64,000 nt of DNA, from NCBI RefSeq assembly GCF_964340395.1, contig NC_135566.1:1408501-1472500 (forward strand). The letters are read 5' to 3'. The number at the start of each line of letters is the position of its first letter. Position 1 is the first letter of the stretch. The notes under the pieces were generated by a model that was not told the DNA's origin, made no database searches, and saw only the letters and a program-made list of their open reading frames with translations. The translations under genes and the position numbers were made by a program. Below are positions 1 through 12,061 of this stretch, piece after piece. Source of the DNA: Glandiceps talaboti. Lineage: Eukaryota; Hemichordata; Enteropneusta; Spengelidae.

Positions 1-2749
1 AATACAGAGATAATAATACAGGGTAAATGTGTGTTTTTGGAATCTGTTTGAAAAAGTGTTTTTGTTTTTTCAGATGATTGAAGGTTTTGCTAACATAAGT
101 AGTGAACTAATTTGATTTCAACTCCATAGAATTTAGTCAAATGAAATTTCACTAGGATTTTAATTCAGTAGAAAAGAAAAACCAGCAAAAATATGAAAAT
201 TAAAATTCCAGTAAAAGTTAAATACATTGCAATATAAGGTACTTTGTAGACAACGATTAAATTCTTCAACCTGAAATAATTGCTAATGACAAGGTTTTCA
301 CAATAATGCCCCAAATATTCATGGAAAAAATTACTTCTTTGTGGACTTTGTAGGTTTGTGTACATATCTTGACACAGTGATGACTCTCTGAGTATTAAAG
401 AAGTACACATATTTTAAAAATGAAGCAAATTTATCCGTATATAAACATTCCCTTTCAACATTTCACATCTAAAATCAATCTTGTCTGAAAACTTTCCTGT
501 ATGTGGTCGATAATATCATAGATAGTGCTTTATAAAATGTACACTTGTACTGAAATTATAGTAATGGTAAAACTAACAACATTGCTTTCCAGAATAAAAC
601 AGTCATAGCATTATTTTCATATTATAGTATGTACTTATTGGTTAAAATTCACAATAGCTGTAACTGTGTGATGTCACTTTTTAGAAATTTTGTTTTATAG
701 GCAATTTTTGTTGTTGTTTCATTTGAAGTTTGAAATTGTATGCAAAAGCCGACTTATAGAACTCTTCATACAGAATTTCCAAGTTACACAACGTTGCCTT
801 TGACCATGATTGTATGAAAGGTATTAGTTTGTTGTGAACACGATAGGTATGAAGGTGACATTTGAAATTGAGACCCTGTCTTGGAAATTGACAAACTGAT
901 GTAGGTATTAGTAGTTGTAAGGTCACTTTTCAGCTAAATTCTAAAAGGTATTTCTTTTAGCAAAAATGATTACTAATACATATACAGCATGGTAGTTTCC
1001 AGTAAATTCTACATAATAGCCAACAGGTCTGATATCATTTTCTCTGGATAAATTCCAAATGATATCTCCTAGCAGTCTGTTTAAAATATATATCTTGACA
1101 GAAATAACTATCTGTTATGGCTACTGTGGCTAAAGGTATATAGTTGAATATTTTAAGGTGTTCCAGCTTTCCTATCACAATTTTGTTTTTAGTTTAGTTT
1201 ATTAAAATAATAAATGTGTACATAGTCATAATTTTGGGCTGTAGACTGATGCAAATCAAGAAAAATAGCAACAGATTTTGTGAGAACATTAATTTGATAG
1301 TGTAAAAAAAAAAAAAATTGATTTTCTTAGCCAGGACTTGTATTGTGTAATATCAGGGACTTTGATTTATAAAATGTGTTGTTATTCCATGGTGCAAAAT
1401 GATTCATTGTAACTTTTTTATTTGCTGTAGTGTAGTTATCAAAAATAAACAAAAATAAACAAAACTCCTGGGATATCAAAGATTGTCCGGAATACTGAAT
1501 CATGGACTTGTATTAGTAATTATAAAATATGTGATGAACAAGCTAAAAAATAGGAAAGTGTTGGACTTTGTACCTGGGGAGGGGGGGGGGGGGGTCTGGG
1601 TGATGTTGCTATTAACAGTTTAATACACTAATGAATTTGTCTCAAGACAGCACATTTCAGAGCTTAATATTACATTTTTTAAAACGTGAACCACAATATT
1701 ACAATAGGAAAGAATAGCTAGAAACATAAGGGGCTTTAGGGGTACCTAAGATTATGAGACTTAACACATTGACCTTTGACCTACAACCCAAAAGTATGCA
1801 CCATGGAGTAGCTGGCACAGTATGGGTAATTGTGTGTTCTGTAAATACTTTGACAGGATTGGGACATCAGGATGTTGTGAGAATATTTATAACCAAAATG
1901 CAACTCATGTAGCATAGAAATAATGTAGAAATGTAGTCTGCTAGTCACAAAATTTATTGTACATTTTTTTTACTTTAGCTGCATTTGTTTTGTTTGAATT
2001 TGATTTTGGATATATTTTTAGCAGAATTGTCTGAACTAAACAACTTGTGTAGTTTCATAACTTACTGTTTGAAGAATTTCTGAGCACTCAAAGACAAGAT
2101 AATTTTTGTTCATCAGATTTTAAAAATCTCTTATCCATACTTATATCAACATAGTTCAATTTTCCCCCTTTATTTTCAAGTCAGTTTTATACACTCTGAA
2201 ATTGTTAGTAGTTCTATCATACTTTGATTTTTTGAAGTATTACTAGTTCTTCTTCTTCTTGTTGTTGATGTGAATGTCATTTTATTTTCAAAATATGACA
2301 TTTGGATTCACGGTCATCGATCATTGCCACACCATTAGAAAAAAACTCAAACTTCTGCACTTTTATCAATACAGTAATAGTTTCAATGCCAGTTTTCTTA
2401 GAAATGATGAAAATGTGTAATTTACTGACAGAATGTACACCTAAAGTAGTTCAGTAGGACTATAGGCATCACAAAATGTCTATGTGTATGTGCAGCTGTG
2501 TGTGAGTCAGTGTGAAGATGACGAAAAGTCAAAAAGCACCTGGCAGACTGATTGATTTGGTATTTGGTGGAGACATTATTTTTGGTGTCTAGATGAAAAG
2601 TTGTTCAATGAAATCAATCAGTGATTTTCAAGTTTATTTTATATAATGACTAGGCAAAGTTTATGTACACAATTAGTGCTATAAATGAGACTGTGGTAAA
2701 ATGTGCTCTTTTTTCTTTGGTGGGAATTTTACTAAGTTGAAATTATAAT

Positions 2750-3130
2750 GATTGCAGCACCAGGTGATCAATGATTTGGGTCAAAAAATATGATTTTTGG
2801 TAGTAAAAAACTATGGAGCAGATTAATTTGAAAGTTGGGGAGATATTCTAAGGGATGTGTAGATATAGGATTATTCATGACATGATGGTCCATTCAGTGA
2901 TATGCAAATTAGGTTTTAAAATGTGACTTTTTGGTCAAAAATCTTAATCCCAAAACTACTGGATATATTGGGCTGAAATTTGTTGGGAATGTTTCAAAAT
3001 GTGTTGATGAAGAATTACTCAGAACCTGATGTCATCAGTGATATGCAAATTAGATCTAGTGAGTTCATTTTGGTCAAAAACTTATATCTCCAAAACTACC
3101 GAGTGAGTGGAGCTGAAAAATGATGAGCAG
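2750..3130. repeat. Diverged tandem repeat, about 140-150 bp units
   Basis: Roughly three diverged units share the core CAGTGATATGCAAATTAG (near 2895 and 3035), a following TTTTGGTCAAAAA and an AAAACTAC segment. The unit contains the octamer-like ATGCAAAT. No coding potential is visible. Confidence 0.5.
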
Positions 3131-5835
3131 ATAATCTAAACTGTACAGTTGTACAACACAATTGGTACTTTTTGAAATGTCATAAACAAAACTTATAGAA
3201 ACTAATTTCTGAAGTAAAACTTTTGAAAGCTTATCAGTCCCTCACATTACTTTGGATAATAAAAGTAATAATTTAGCAAAATTGTCAATCGTTTCTTTTT
3301 CTTTTCATTCCTTTTCTCTTTTATTTATTATTCAACAAGTGGCAGCGGTGTCATTTTATTATATTTTCATTAAAAACTCAAGAACGATGTACAAATAAAT
3401 CTGAAAGTATGAACTTGTTCAGTCTACACAGTATATTATGAATACTGAAAACAAAAACTAGTAACTTAAAGTGTTGGTACAAAAATGTAAAGTTACATTT
3501 GCCAGAAAAAATATGTTTGCTGGAAAGTTCACTCAGTGATAATATGAAACTGCATAAGTTGAGTTGAAGTAGAGCATTAGTCAGATGGGGTTTAGGGTGT
3601 CATATATGTACTTAAAAGAGAATTTCTGATTATGACTTGTGTGTATATATATATACTGGTATATTTCATGACTGTTTATTTGGTATCGCTATTATTTACT
3701 GACTAATTATTTATATATTCTACTGTTGCTATGTGTTATTCATATTTCATAATATCAGAAATTCTTCAGAATGATACATTTTACCGCCAAAAGACATGAA
3801 ACAAATTTTTGTTTGTTAAATATTGTTGATCAATTTTATTTTAGATCGAAATCTTAGATATTATTCTTATTTATGAATTATGTTTAAAAATGGTTTAAAA
3901 GTCATCAAATTTCAAAAATACATCTCTCCATTTTTCCCCCCAAATATATTGGGTAATGAAGGGTTATTATCAAAGTGAGACTTTGGGGGGATTCGGTGAT
4001 ATTCAGTAGATTTACTAGCATAGCAATACTTCTTCAACTTTGACTCCCAGAACTTCCCCCCCAAGACAAATGCAGAGTTTTAACATTCGTCTTTATATCT
4101 CAGTGTTTGCCATGATGTACCATATACGTACTGTATAGCTGTTTACACTCCATTTTTGTTTTCAAATCCACATCAAACTTTAAATAGATTAAAGGAAAAG
4201 AGATATGAAACCACTATTTTAAACAATAGGTGATGTAGTTCCAATGAAAAATAAGGATGAACACTTTAATTTGAGTGTTTTGTCTTGGTGATAAAACTCA
4301 TATCTCTATAAATATGTCGTTACTTACAGTCAATCATGCAATTTTGGTCTGATTTTAACATCAGAATATGACTGCATTGAGATATTGCATGTTTGGTGAA
4401 TAGCAACTAGTGTGTGTGTGTGGTGGATAGATTTAAACTGTTCTAATGACTTATGGTTGCCAACCCAAATATTGTACTAACAAACAGTAATATGTATTCC
4501 CCTATCTACAGTGCAGTGGTGCTGGAGAGGTCAATAACAATTCCCATATACCAAATTTACCAGAAAATTACTTTCTTATTTTCAATTCATGGTTATATTA
4601 TATTAGAAATCTGGCCCCGTTATAGTCTTTATACTATGCTAAATTAAAATAAATAGTTGTAAAGGCTGTTTCTGTGGTGTACTTGTAACAATCAGGTGTT
4701 TTGCTATCTATGCTATGCCTTTCTAAGTGAACAATAAATGTCATATTTGAAATGAAACAACTTACATGTTGAGTGACAGCATTGCTTTAAATGTCCGAAC
4801 TTTTTAATTGTGAATATTGTAAAGACAACAGCTTATGAAATAAACCAACAAGTATCACTTCAAATAATATTGTTGTAAGGATTTTTATTTCGTTATTGAC
4901 TCAAAACCCACTCATAATTTGACACACTTTCATTTTAATTTCTTATGGAAAGCTATTAAACCACACTTGAAAAGTTGTTATAAGTCCTAGAAAATTTCTT
5001 GTAAAATATAATGTCAAAATGTTCCACTTGTCTGACAAGTACACTATCTGTTTTGTCAAGTCAAAAACACTTTGTTTATAGAGTGACATACTACAAAATG
5101 TTCCAGGAAGATGACAGTAGTTGATTATGGAAAAAGGAAAATGACTTGAAATTTCCAGGAAGCTTTACATAGATAGCTTTTCAAATGAAATGAAAGATGA
5201 AGACATCAAATGAAATGAAAGATGAAGACAAAGTTAAAGGGATACCAGTGTACATGTATATGTAGGAATATATGGATGTTATGTTAGCAGTGACACATTG
5301 AATGACAGCCAGATAGTACTGTACTATTGTCACATGATTAGGATGACCCCCTTTTTTTGTTTCTCATTACTCATTTTCTCATTAGTATGGGTCAGTGGTT
5401 GATTTTAAAAAAAGTAAAAAAACCTAACATATTCATGTTTCTCTGCCTCTCCTTTCTGTCCTCTCTATCTTCTTTTTATTGAATTCCTGGTAAAAAGCCC
5501 TTTCCCAACTTCTCTACACTCTTTCCTCTCTATAGCTTCTCTAACTTCCATCATGAAAGAAATGCTGTGTTCATGAACAAGTGTTGTCACTGCCGCCAGG
5601 ACTGTAGATGTCATTGACAGTCCAGACACTTGTCAATTCTTGGCAAAGAGGGCACTGTTCTGCAAAATATTACAGGCGGTCAAAAATAATTGTTTTTCTT
5701 TTACATTGGAGCTGGGTCTGTTGGGTAATGAGAAGCAGAAAAATAGGGTCATCCTAATAAAATAGGTGGTAAGATCAAATCAAGTGATTAGCCAACCTAG
5801 AAATTATATTGCAATCAGATTAATCTTTGACTCAC

Positions 5836-5990
5836 CACCCCACCACCCTTTTTACCCCAATCCACCTCACCACCCTTTTTACCCCAATCCACGTCACCAC
5901 CCTTTTTACCCCAATCCACCCCCATCACCCTTTTTACCCCAATCCACCTTCAACCTTTTTACCCCAATCCACGTCACCACCCATTTAAAC
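5836..5990. repeat. Short-unit minisatellite (CACCACCCTTTTTACCCCAATC type)
   Basis: About six imperfect copies of a unit of roughly 20-24 bp, built from CACCCTTTTTACCCCAATCC and CACC, run in tandem inside the putative syntaxin intron. Translation gives a repetitive Pro/His/Phe string that shows no sign of being a real protein. Confidence 0.75.
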
Positions 5991-6534
5991 CCCAATTCTC
6001 AATTACCCTACATATGAACATCATCAATCTTGTTATGTTCTATCCCATCTTCTTTTCCTGATTACATACTTGGAGTTCATTGTCTTGTTTATTGAACTCC
6101 ATGTGAAGACTTTATAAAACATTGCACCTCAGTCAGTCAGTCAGGAATGTCTCCTACTCAGGATAATAATCCCAATCGGGATAAAAACATTTACTTTCCG
6201 TATTCTAATTGGGATAACTTTTGAATTAAATTGTTGACAGGTACCATTGGTTTATTGTGATCAGGATAAACAGATACAATTAATTCAGAAAAATACTCTT
6301 TAAATGCGTGTACTGAAAATTGTCCTGGACAACCTATGTCTTACCTGTGGCTTTTGTGTCAATCTTTGAAAGTAGAATGCATACAGACTTGTTTCCACAT
6401 GTACAGTATGTCATAGTTACATGTGACAGAAAGTTCAAAGGTCATTCATCCCAGTCAGGATACAAAATTTTATCCCAATCGGGATATTCCTGTCTGTCAG
6501 TCTACTACTTTTGACATATATGTTGTATTGGGCA

Positions 6535-6662
6535 TAATATCTTTTGATCTAACAGTTGTGGAAATAAGCGTGAAGAATGAGGCATATTCCCTGGTCAGAT
6601 AGTGAGTCCTGTTCACAAGCTGTGTTTTTGAAGATATAAAATCTTTGATCATACAGTTGATA
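6535..6662. repeat. Dispersed repeat, copy 1 (partner at 12801-12903)
   Basis: The segment containing GAATGAGGCATATTCCCTGG and continuing through an AAGATATAAAATCTTT block recurs almost unchanged at 12801-12903. This copy has about 28 extra bases near its left end. It is probably an old interspersed element or a segmental duplication; no terminal repeats were recognised. Confidence 0.7.
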
Positions 6663-6996
6663 ATTGGGCAAATACAATACATTTAGTATGAATCTAGTTT
6701 CCAAAATTAAATTTAAAAATAGTCAAATTATCAGAATTCAAGTGTTCATGTGAATCTAAGGGCAGTACTGTTATATCATTGCTGTAATGCATTACTAACA
6801 AAGAGCAGTAGTGTTATATCATTGCTGTAATGCACAACTAACTTCATTTTAAAGTTATAACTTTCATATTTATTTTTTGCCATGCATTACTTTTAATTCC
6901 ATAATTTTGCAACTAATTGTGTCTCCTGTCCATAAGTCACTCACTTCTACTTTCTGTTTTCTTTTCCTTCCTTTTATTTTTTCTTATTTCTGACAG

Positions 6997-7080
6997 ATGC
7001 AAATTGTTGTTGGGTCTGTGGCTACTATAGGCGTGGGAATTATTGTACTGATTATTGCACTTCCCTTGGCAATGGCATGA
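6997..7080 (+). CDS. STX1: Syntaxin-1 alternative terminal exon A (variant transmembrane anchor)
   Basis: This short exon follows a strong polypyrimidine tract and TGACAG acceptor and encodes 27 residues plus a stop. It reads in phase 0, starts MQIVVGSVATIGVG and is almost entirely hydrophobic (GIIVLIIALPLAMA end), so it is a C-terminal membrane anchor. It sits 2.2 kb upstream of the canonical syntaxin-1 anchor exon, in the same strand and phase, with its own stop and downstream AATAAA signals (7644, 7988). Syntaxins are tail-anchored SNAREs of the plasma membrane, and alternative C-terminal anchors are known for syntaxin 2 and C. elegans unc-64. I infer that it replaces the canonical anchor by alternative terminal-exon use. 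The variant sequence itself is not one I recognise. The leading methionine is not a start codon; it is simply the first codon of the exon. Confidence 0.75.
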   Translation: MQIVVGSVATIGVGIIVLIIALPLAMA

Positions 7081-7643
7081 CTTGTTGACTAACATCATCT
7101 GCATTCTGACTTTGTCTTTAAAGGGCTACTCTCCGAAAACCTTAATTTAGATTGAACAGAAATGACCAGCAAACAAAACCATGAATTATATTTTCCAAAA
7201 GTTATCTGTAATTCATGATTAGTTTGAAATATTGATTCATGTTGAATTAAATTATCTGTCTTGGAACACAAAATGGCCACCAAACAAAACAGACTTTAGC
7301 AACTTCAAAAAGCAAAATGCACCTCACATTTTGTTGGTTTCCTTGACCCAGTGAAACATAAACATCCGCTGTCCATTATTCTTGTTAACATCATTCTAGG
7401 AAATACCGAAAGAAAACTATGGAGATTATCCCTTTAATATCTTTTTTATCATTTATTGTATTGTATTGTGTGTAATGTATCTGCCAATTTAGGTGTGTAA
7501 CTTTCATTCTCATCATGGTGTATTATTATAGTTTGTCTAAGTGATTAGCAACATAATTATTTATTTGTAAAGCTTTGGTGATGGTTTAATGAACATAACA
7601 TCTGTGGCTTGTAGCATTAACATTCAGAAGTAGATGAAATCTA

Positions 7644-8003
7644 AATAAAACTAGTTTGACAGGGTAGTCTACACAGTGCATGCTGTACATAGCCTATGTA
7701 TTAATTGTAGATGTAATCATGTGATAGGTTAGATGAAACAGTTCATAATCAGTAGATTGATTTCTCAAATGTAGAGAAATAGTAAATTCAAAGTCATAGA
7801 ATTGGTGGCTGGTTAAAGTGCCCTCACAAGGAAATATGAATGAGACCCTTTGTTTTTTTCTGTAGTGACAATGTCAGTAGACTTCGAATTGTGTATCGAT
7901 ACAATAATGTAATAATATGTATAGACATGTGCTGCTGTACAAAGCTGTGAAATATTTACAAGTAAATAATATGTATACCATGTATGTAATAAACTGGAAT
8001 AAA
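7644..8003 (+). promoter_or_regulatory. Candidate poly(A) signals for exon A transcripts
   Basis: AATAAA hexamers occur at 7644-7649, 7988-7993 and 7998-8003, within 1 kb after the exon A stop. They are plausible cleavage signals for the proximal isoform, but no transcript evidence is available. Confidence 0.4.
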
Positions 8004-8392
8004 ACATTAGTACAATCTTAAACTGTAACATTGTGTGTTACTTTTAAGTGTGCATGTGTGGTTCTTTATTACATACAGGGTAATTTTTATGTACAAACAA
8101 ATGTTTGTATGAGTTTTCTCCCTGACCCTGTCATGTGCAGTATCAGTTATTTTGTGTTTTGCTGCAATTCTGTGGTAGTTATAGTCAATTGCAGGCAGTA
8201 TTTATGACTGTGGATTGACCTATCTTTGAGCTAACAATTCTATTTTGTGCATTTTGATACACACTGCTTTGAGTTTACATTTACAGGTAATGTTGAATGT
8301 TGTCTGTTATGGGGAGATTGGTGTTTGTAATTACCCCGGTAACAAGACAGATATAATGGATGGATATGTAATCATCAATAATCTCTTCAATT

Positions 8393-8477
8393 ACACACAC
8401 ACACACACACACATGCACACACAAACACATGCACACATGCACGCACGCATGCACACACACACATGCACGCAGACACA

Positions 8478-8515
<38 letters not shown>
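8393..8515. repeat. (CA)n / CA-TGCA microsatellite
   Basis: About 120 bp of ACAC dinucleotides interrupted by ATGC and ACGC steps. Open frames on both strands (His/Thr and Cys/Val strings) are products of the repeat and not genes. Confidence 0.95.
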
Positions 8516-8516
<1 letters not shown>

Positions 8517-8835
8517 CTATTCTTGTATTTCATCACTCATTTACAATCTATATGTATTGATTGTTCACATTGGTGACAGACAGTGTTATGTGTCTGGTTG
8601 CATAGCATGGCTGATCAAGGGTTTTTTCTCACCATGCCTAGCTCACAGCTAAATCTTATCTCTGTACTTCATGCTCAAAGCTTCATCCTGGGATATGGTG
8701 ATTCTTGCTTTTCTGAGCTCAGAATTTTGTAATACACCAACACATGCCAAACATTATTCAAATCTCAAAGATTATTTATCATTAAGGATTACAATCTTAC
8801 TAAATTGCAATAATTAAGTACAAAATTATAACATC

Positions 8836-9052
8836 TGATTTCCAATCACCTGGAATCTGAACTGGTTTCAGATCACCTGGATTCTGAACACTTAGTTTCA
8901 GATAACCTGGATTCTGAGCATCTAGTTTCACAGATCACCTGGTTTCAGATCACCTAGTTTCAGATCACCTGATTTCTAATCATCTAATTTCTGATCATCT
9001 AATTTCTGATCATCTGGTTTCATATCATCTGGTTTCTGATTGCCTAGTTTCT
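8836..9052. repeat. Minisatellite of about 16-25 bp units (TTTCAGATCACCTGG type)
   Basis: Ten or more imperfect copies of TTTCAGATCACCTGGATTCT-like units occur, grading into TTTCTGATCATCTAA at the right end. The repeat lies between the two alternative syntaxin anchor exons. Confidence 0.75.
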
Positions 9053-9306
9053 AACTAAATAAAGTGCCTACTATAAACCATGTCTGCTGACTTGCCTATG
9101 GTCAGCAATAGTGTCAATGTGAGAGAGGAAAACCCTTCTAAAAACAGTGACCAAATCTAAATTCTCTAGCTGGAGATTTGAATAATGTGTTGGTGGCTGC
9201 ATAAAGTTATCACAATCACATGGAATGCATGGGTGTACTAATACCTCTGTCTTTTTTTCTATTTCTCTCTATTTTCTCATTTCATGCATTCCATTGGACT
9301 TTGCAG

Positions 9307-9387
9307 AAGAAAATAATGATCATAATCTGTTGTGCCATTCTGGGGGTGGTGATTGCGGCAACTGTTGGTGGCGTTGTGAATAAATAA
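9307..9387 (+). CDS. STX1: Syntaxin-1 canonical terminal exon B (transmembrane anchor)
   Basis: Following a strong TTTGCAG acceptor, the exon encodes 26 residues plus stop and begins KKIMIIICCAILGVV, the diagnostic juxtamembrane/transmembrane sequence of syntaxin 1. It includes the paired cysteines that are palmitoylated in vertebrate syntaxin 1 and the ATVGG stretch near the end. Syntaxin 1 is the target-membrane SNARE of neuronal exocytosis, pairing with SNAP-25 and synaptobrevin; this exon inserts its C terminus into the plasma membrane. The phase (0) matches the alternative exon 2.2 kb upstream, so the two are interchangeable. The SNARE and Habc exons are outside the window. Assignment to syntaxin 1 is firm; which paralogue it is in this species cannot be decided. 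Confidence 0.9.
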   Translation, partial: KKIMIIICCAILGVVIAATVGGVVNK

Positions 9388-10100
9388 GACTGGGTTTTCT
9401 CCCCTCCCATATTCTCCCCCATCTTTGCATGTCTGTCACCTCATTCCATGCTTGTTGTGTGTGCTCTGTTGACATGCATTTCTGTCAAACAAAGCTAAAT
9501 CTGTCTACTGCCTTTGTTCCAATCCTAAGCTAGATGTCACTTTCAAGAGATAATGTAAGATTGTGTGTTGTTTTGGATCATTCTCCCCGTTAATACAACT
9601 TATTCATGTATGTTTTCAGTTTCTTCAAATGCACCTGCCTTATAAAACAGTGCCCTCTAGTGGTCCAAGCAGCGGTGCCAGGTCTTAGCCATACAGCACC
9701 ACACAATCAGTGCTAGAGGGCGCTGTTTATTTGGCAGGTCCATTTGAAAATAATAACTGGGTTGAAATGCAATAATTTCACAACACCAAAATTATAATGT
9801 GTATTTAAATAAGAATGTGAACAAATGTATACACTAGTGTTCCTGTGTGCTAATATTAAACGAAAGAATCTGCGAAATTTTTATCTGAAATGTCCTTTTA
9901 ATGAAAAAACAAAAGATATGAGAATGGTTTTAAAGAAACTTGGTAGGGTATAAATAAAGTGAAGCTTTACCAGCATATGTATTCATAATTAAATGTTGTC
10001 TGGACTTCAGAAATTGTCTTAATTCTTGGATTTTTAGAGTTGTGTAACCTCAACTTTGTCGCTGTATAAGAATTAAATAAAAATGGAATTTCTAGCTATA
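9388..10100 (+). other. Probable syntaxin-1 3' UTR with an inverted-repeat insertion
   Basis: This stretch follows the exon B stop codon. AATAAA signals occur at 9953-9958 and 10076-10081. An inverted repeat (9624-9748) lies within it. The UTR end is inferred, not shown. Confidence 0.45.
9624..9748. mobile_element. Inverted-repeat element (MITE-like) with GAGGGCGC-type ends
   Basis: A 37-nt left arm (9624-9660, starting TTCAAATGCACCTGCC) is matched by the reverse complement of 9713-9748 with a few mismatches and one indel, around a loop of about 52 bp. The inner ends carry CCCTCTAG / CTAGAGGGCGC. No clear target-site duplication is visible. The family is unassigned. Confidence 0.65.
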
Positions 10101-12061
10101 GGCACTGGTCATTGAAACCTTCAAGAGATATCGATTTTCCGACCATGGCAAGGCTGGGTGTTTTAATACCATATCTTGCACTTTTGTTGGCTCTATTATA
10201 CCTTCTCCACCTGCTAACTTTCTACTAATAATTGCGGGGAGGATGTCAGTATGACATAGACCCCCTAATAAGTGCAAGATAAAGTACTGTCATCTAATTT
10301 GGTGTAAATATAGCAAATACCATAGCTTTCTGTTGAAAGGTCATTTTTATGCAAAGGTGGGTGTTGGTGCGGACCAAACTTTAAATACTGTACCACATTC
10401 CATGTGCACTGTGTGTTCAAATCTTGCATTCCCAACTCTTCACAATGCATTGCTGTACTATACAAACTTGATGTCCCAGTATCCCCTATCTGTATACTAA
10501 CTCTTTGTCTTAATTTGACAAGATATTAAATGCTATCTCCTGACCAAATATAACATTAATGGTGGTGGTGAGTGAACCTCCAAAGCCATTACTAATCTAT
10601 TCATCCAAACAACTAAAAACCATGATTCTGTTACTTTCTATCCACATTATAATGTATCATGATGTCTCTACAGCTGACAAGATTACAATTCCTGATATCT
10701 GGTTATTTTAGGTTATGGTATAAAATTTCAAATGCAATATGGTTGGGTTTTATCTGAAAAGCTTGGAAGAATTCAAATCTTTCTGTAAATGTTCAATTGA
10801 TTCACAATTTTGAAAAATGTTAAACTCTACCTTCAAGGCTTTACAGGGGAGTTTCAAAACATCTCACAAAGATAAATGCCTAAATTTGTATAAAGTCTGA
10901 GTCTTGGCGGTACTCCTTGCGTCATTTCTCAAGTTGAAAACCATTCTTAATGAGCTTTTTCAACATCCATCCATAAGTATAAGATCTTTTTTATCCATAT
11001 CAGTTAGTTGATGGAACATATTCAATGGCATCTACTTTTTCAGTTCACTGCTGGGATACAAAAAAGAAGAGTGTTTTATAAATGTATTCAGACTAATATT
11101 TTATCCCTCGTTCTTGCCATTGAATATATTCTCTGGTTTAGTTGATCCCAAATAATGCCGATATTAAGTGTGTAACTTCAAGAAATGTTGGCATCAACTT
11201 TTGTTGAACATTGTAACAGAAAGAATGGCACTTTGACTAGCTCTGGACTAGCTAGGTTGTAAGGTAGGCCATATTGAGGACCACTCATACTGACAAACTA
11301 CTTTCAGACTGTTGAGGATGGAACATAATGTACCTTACAGTCAATATTTTGACAACCTGTAAAAATGTAATCTTTAAATGCTTCTGCTGTTACAGTAGCA
11401 GATCATCCAATACACGATCCGAGGCCAATTTGTATGTATTTATAAGTATAAGTATTGTTGTATGCAAATTTCATGATAATGTTTCATTATCAATGGAGAA
11501 TATTCTCTGTTCTCGGGTCGTGAATTGGGCAGATTGAATGAGTCAACCAATGACCAACAGAGATGTGAATTTTAAATGCAGATATAGCTATAAACTTTGT
11601 AAATTTTGCTGTCGTTTGAAAAGTGTTGACATGTGGATTTCCAAATTGTAGAAAATATAGTGTACAGAAAGTCATAAACTTAGTTGAGAGCGATTGTAGG
11701 TAAAATGCAGGTACGTTTACTTAAAGTATCTTTTCTGTAAGTGTAGAAATCTTTGTAATATTCATTTACACTACTATTATGTCTTTACTCTTCTCCACAG
11801 TCTAAAAAGCAATATGTTTTCACTATGTTGGATAATGTCTTTTTTTCTTTGCTTTATGTAGTCTTTTGGTTTGTTCATTTTTCTCGTCTCTCTAATATAC
11901 TCTCCCATATATTGATAAGAGTTATTTCACTGTATTGCCCCTCTTGTATAATGTTTATGTGTCTATCTTGTACATTTGAATACAATATCATATTGTCTTG
12001 TGTTCATGATGTCTTGTACTAGAAGAAATCAGAAAGTTAAAAGATTTGCTGATGCCATTTA

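Larger units (their letters stand above)
1..6996 (+). other. Probable intron of the syntaxin-1 gene (upstream of the alternative terminal exons)
   Basis: No exon was recognised here. The two syntaxin terminal exons downstream need an upstream SNARE-motif exon ending in phase 0 (the family usually ends it near a SKARR-like sequence). I found no such exon, so it probably lies before the window. The stretch is AT-rich and holds a G run near 1578, a diverged tandem repeat around 2750-3130, a 25-bp duplication near 5181-5231 and a proline-codon minisatellite at 5836-5990. It ends in a long pyrimidine tract leading to the acceptor at 6996. Confidence 0.6.
7081..9306 (+). other. 3' UTR of exon A isoform / intron before exon B
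   Basis: Apart from candidate poly(A) signals this stretch holds a CA-rich microsatellite (8393-8515) and a short-unit minisatellite (8836-9052). It ends in a long pyrimidine tract and the TTTGCAG acceptor of exon B. No other exon was recognised. Confidence 0.55.

Noticed and set aside
70-115. Short frame after TTTTTTCAG at the left edge, considered as a third syntaxin terminal exon
   Set aside because: It encodes only about a dozen non-hydrophobic residues before a stop and does not resemble a membrane anchor or SNARE end.
8245-8652. 135-codon plus-strand frame and minus-strand partner
   Set aside because: Most of it is a CA/TG microsatellite read as His/Thr or Cys/Val; no conserved sequence on either side.
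10092-10277. 61-codon minus-strand frame (MHLLGGLCHTDIL...)
   Set aside because: Looks mildly gene-like, but no family was recognised and there are no supporting exons; it may be part of an unrecognised repeat.
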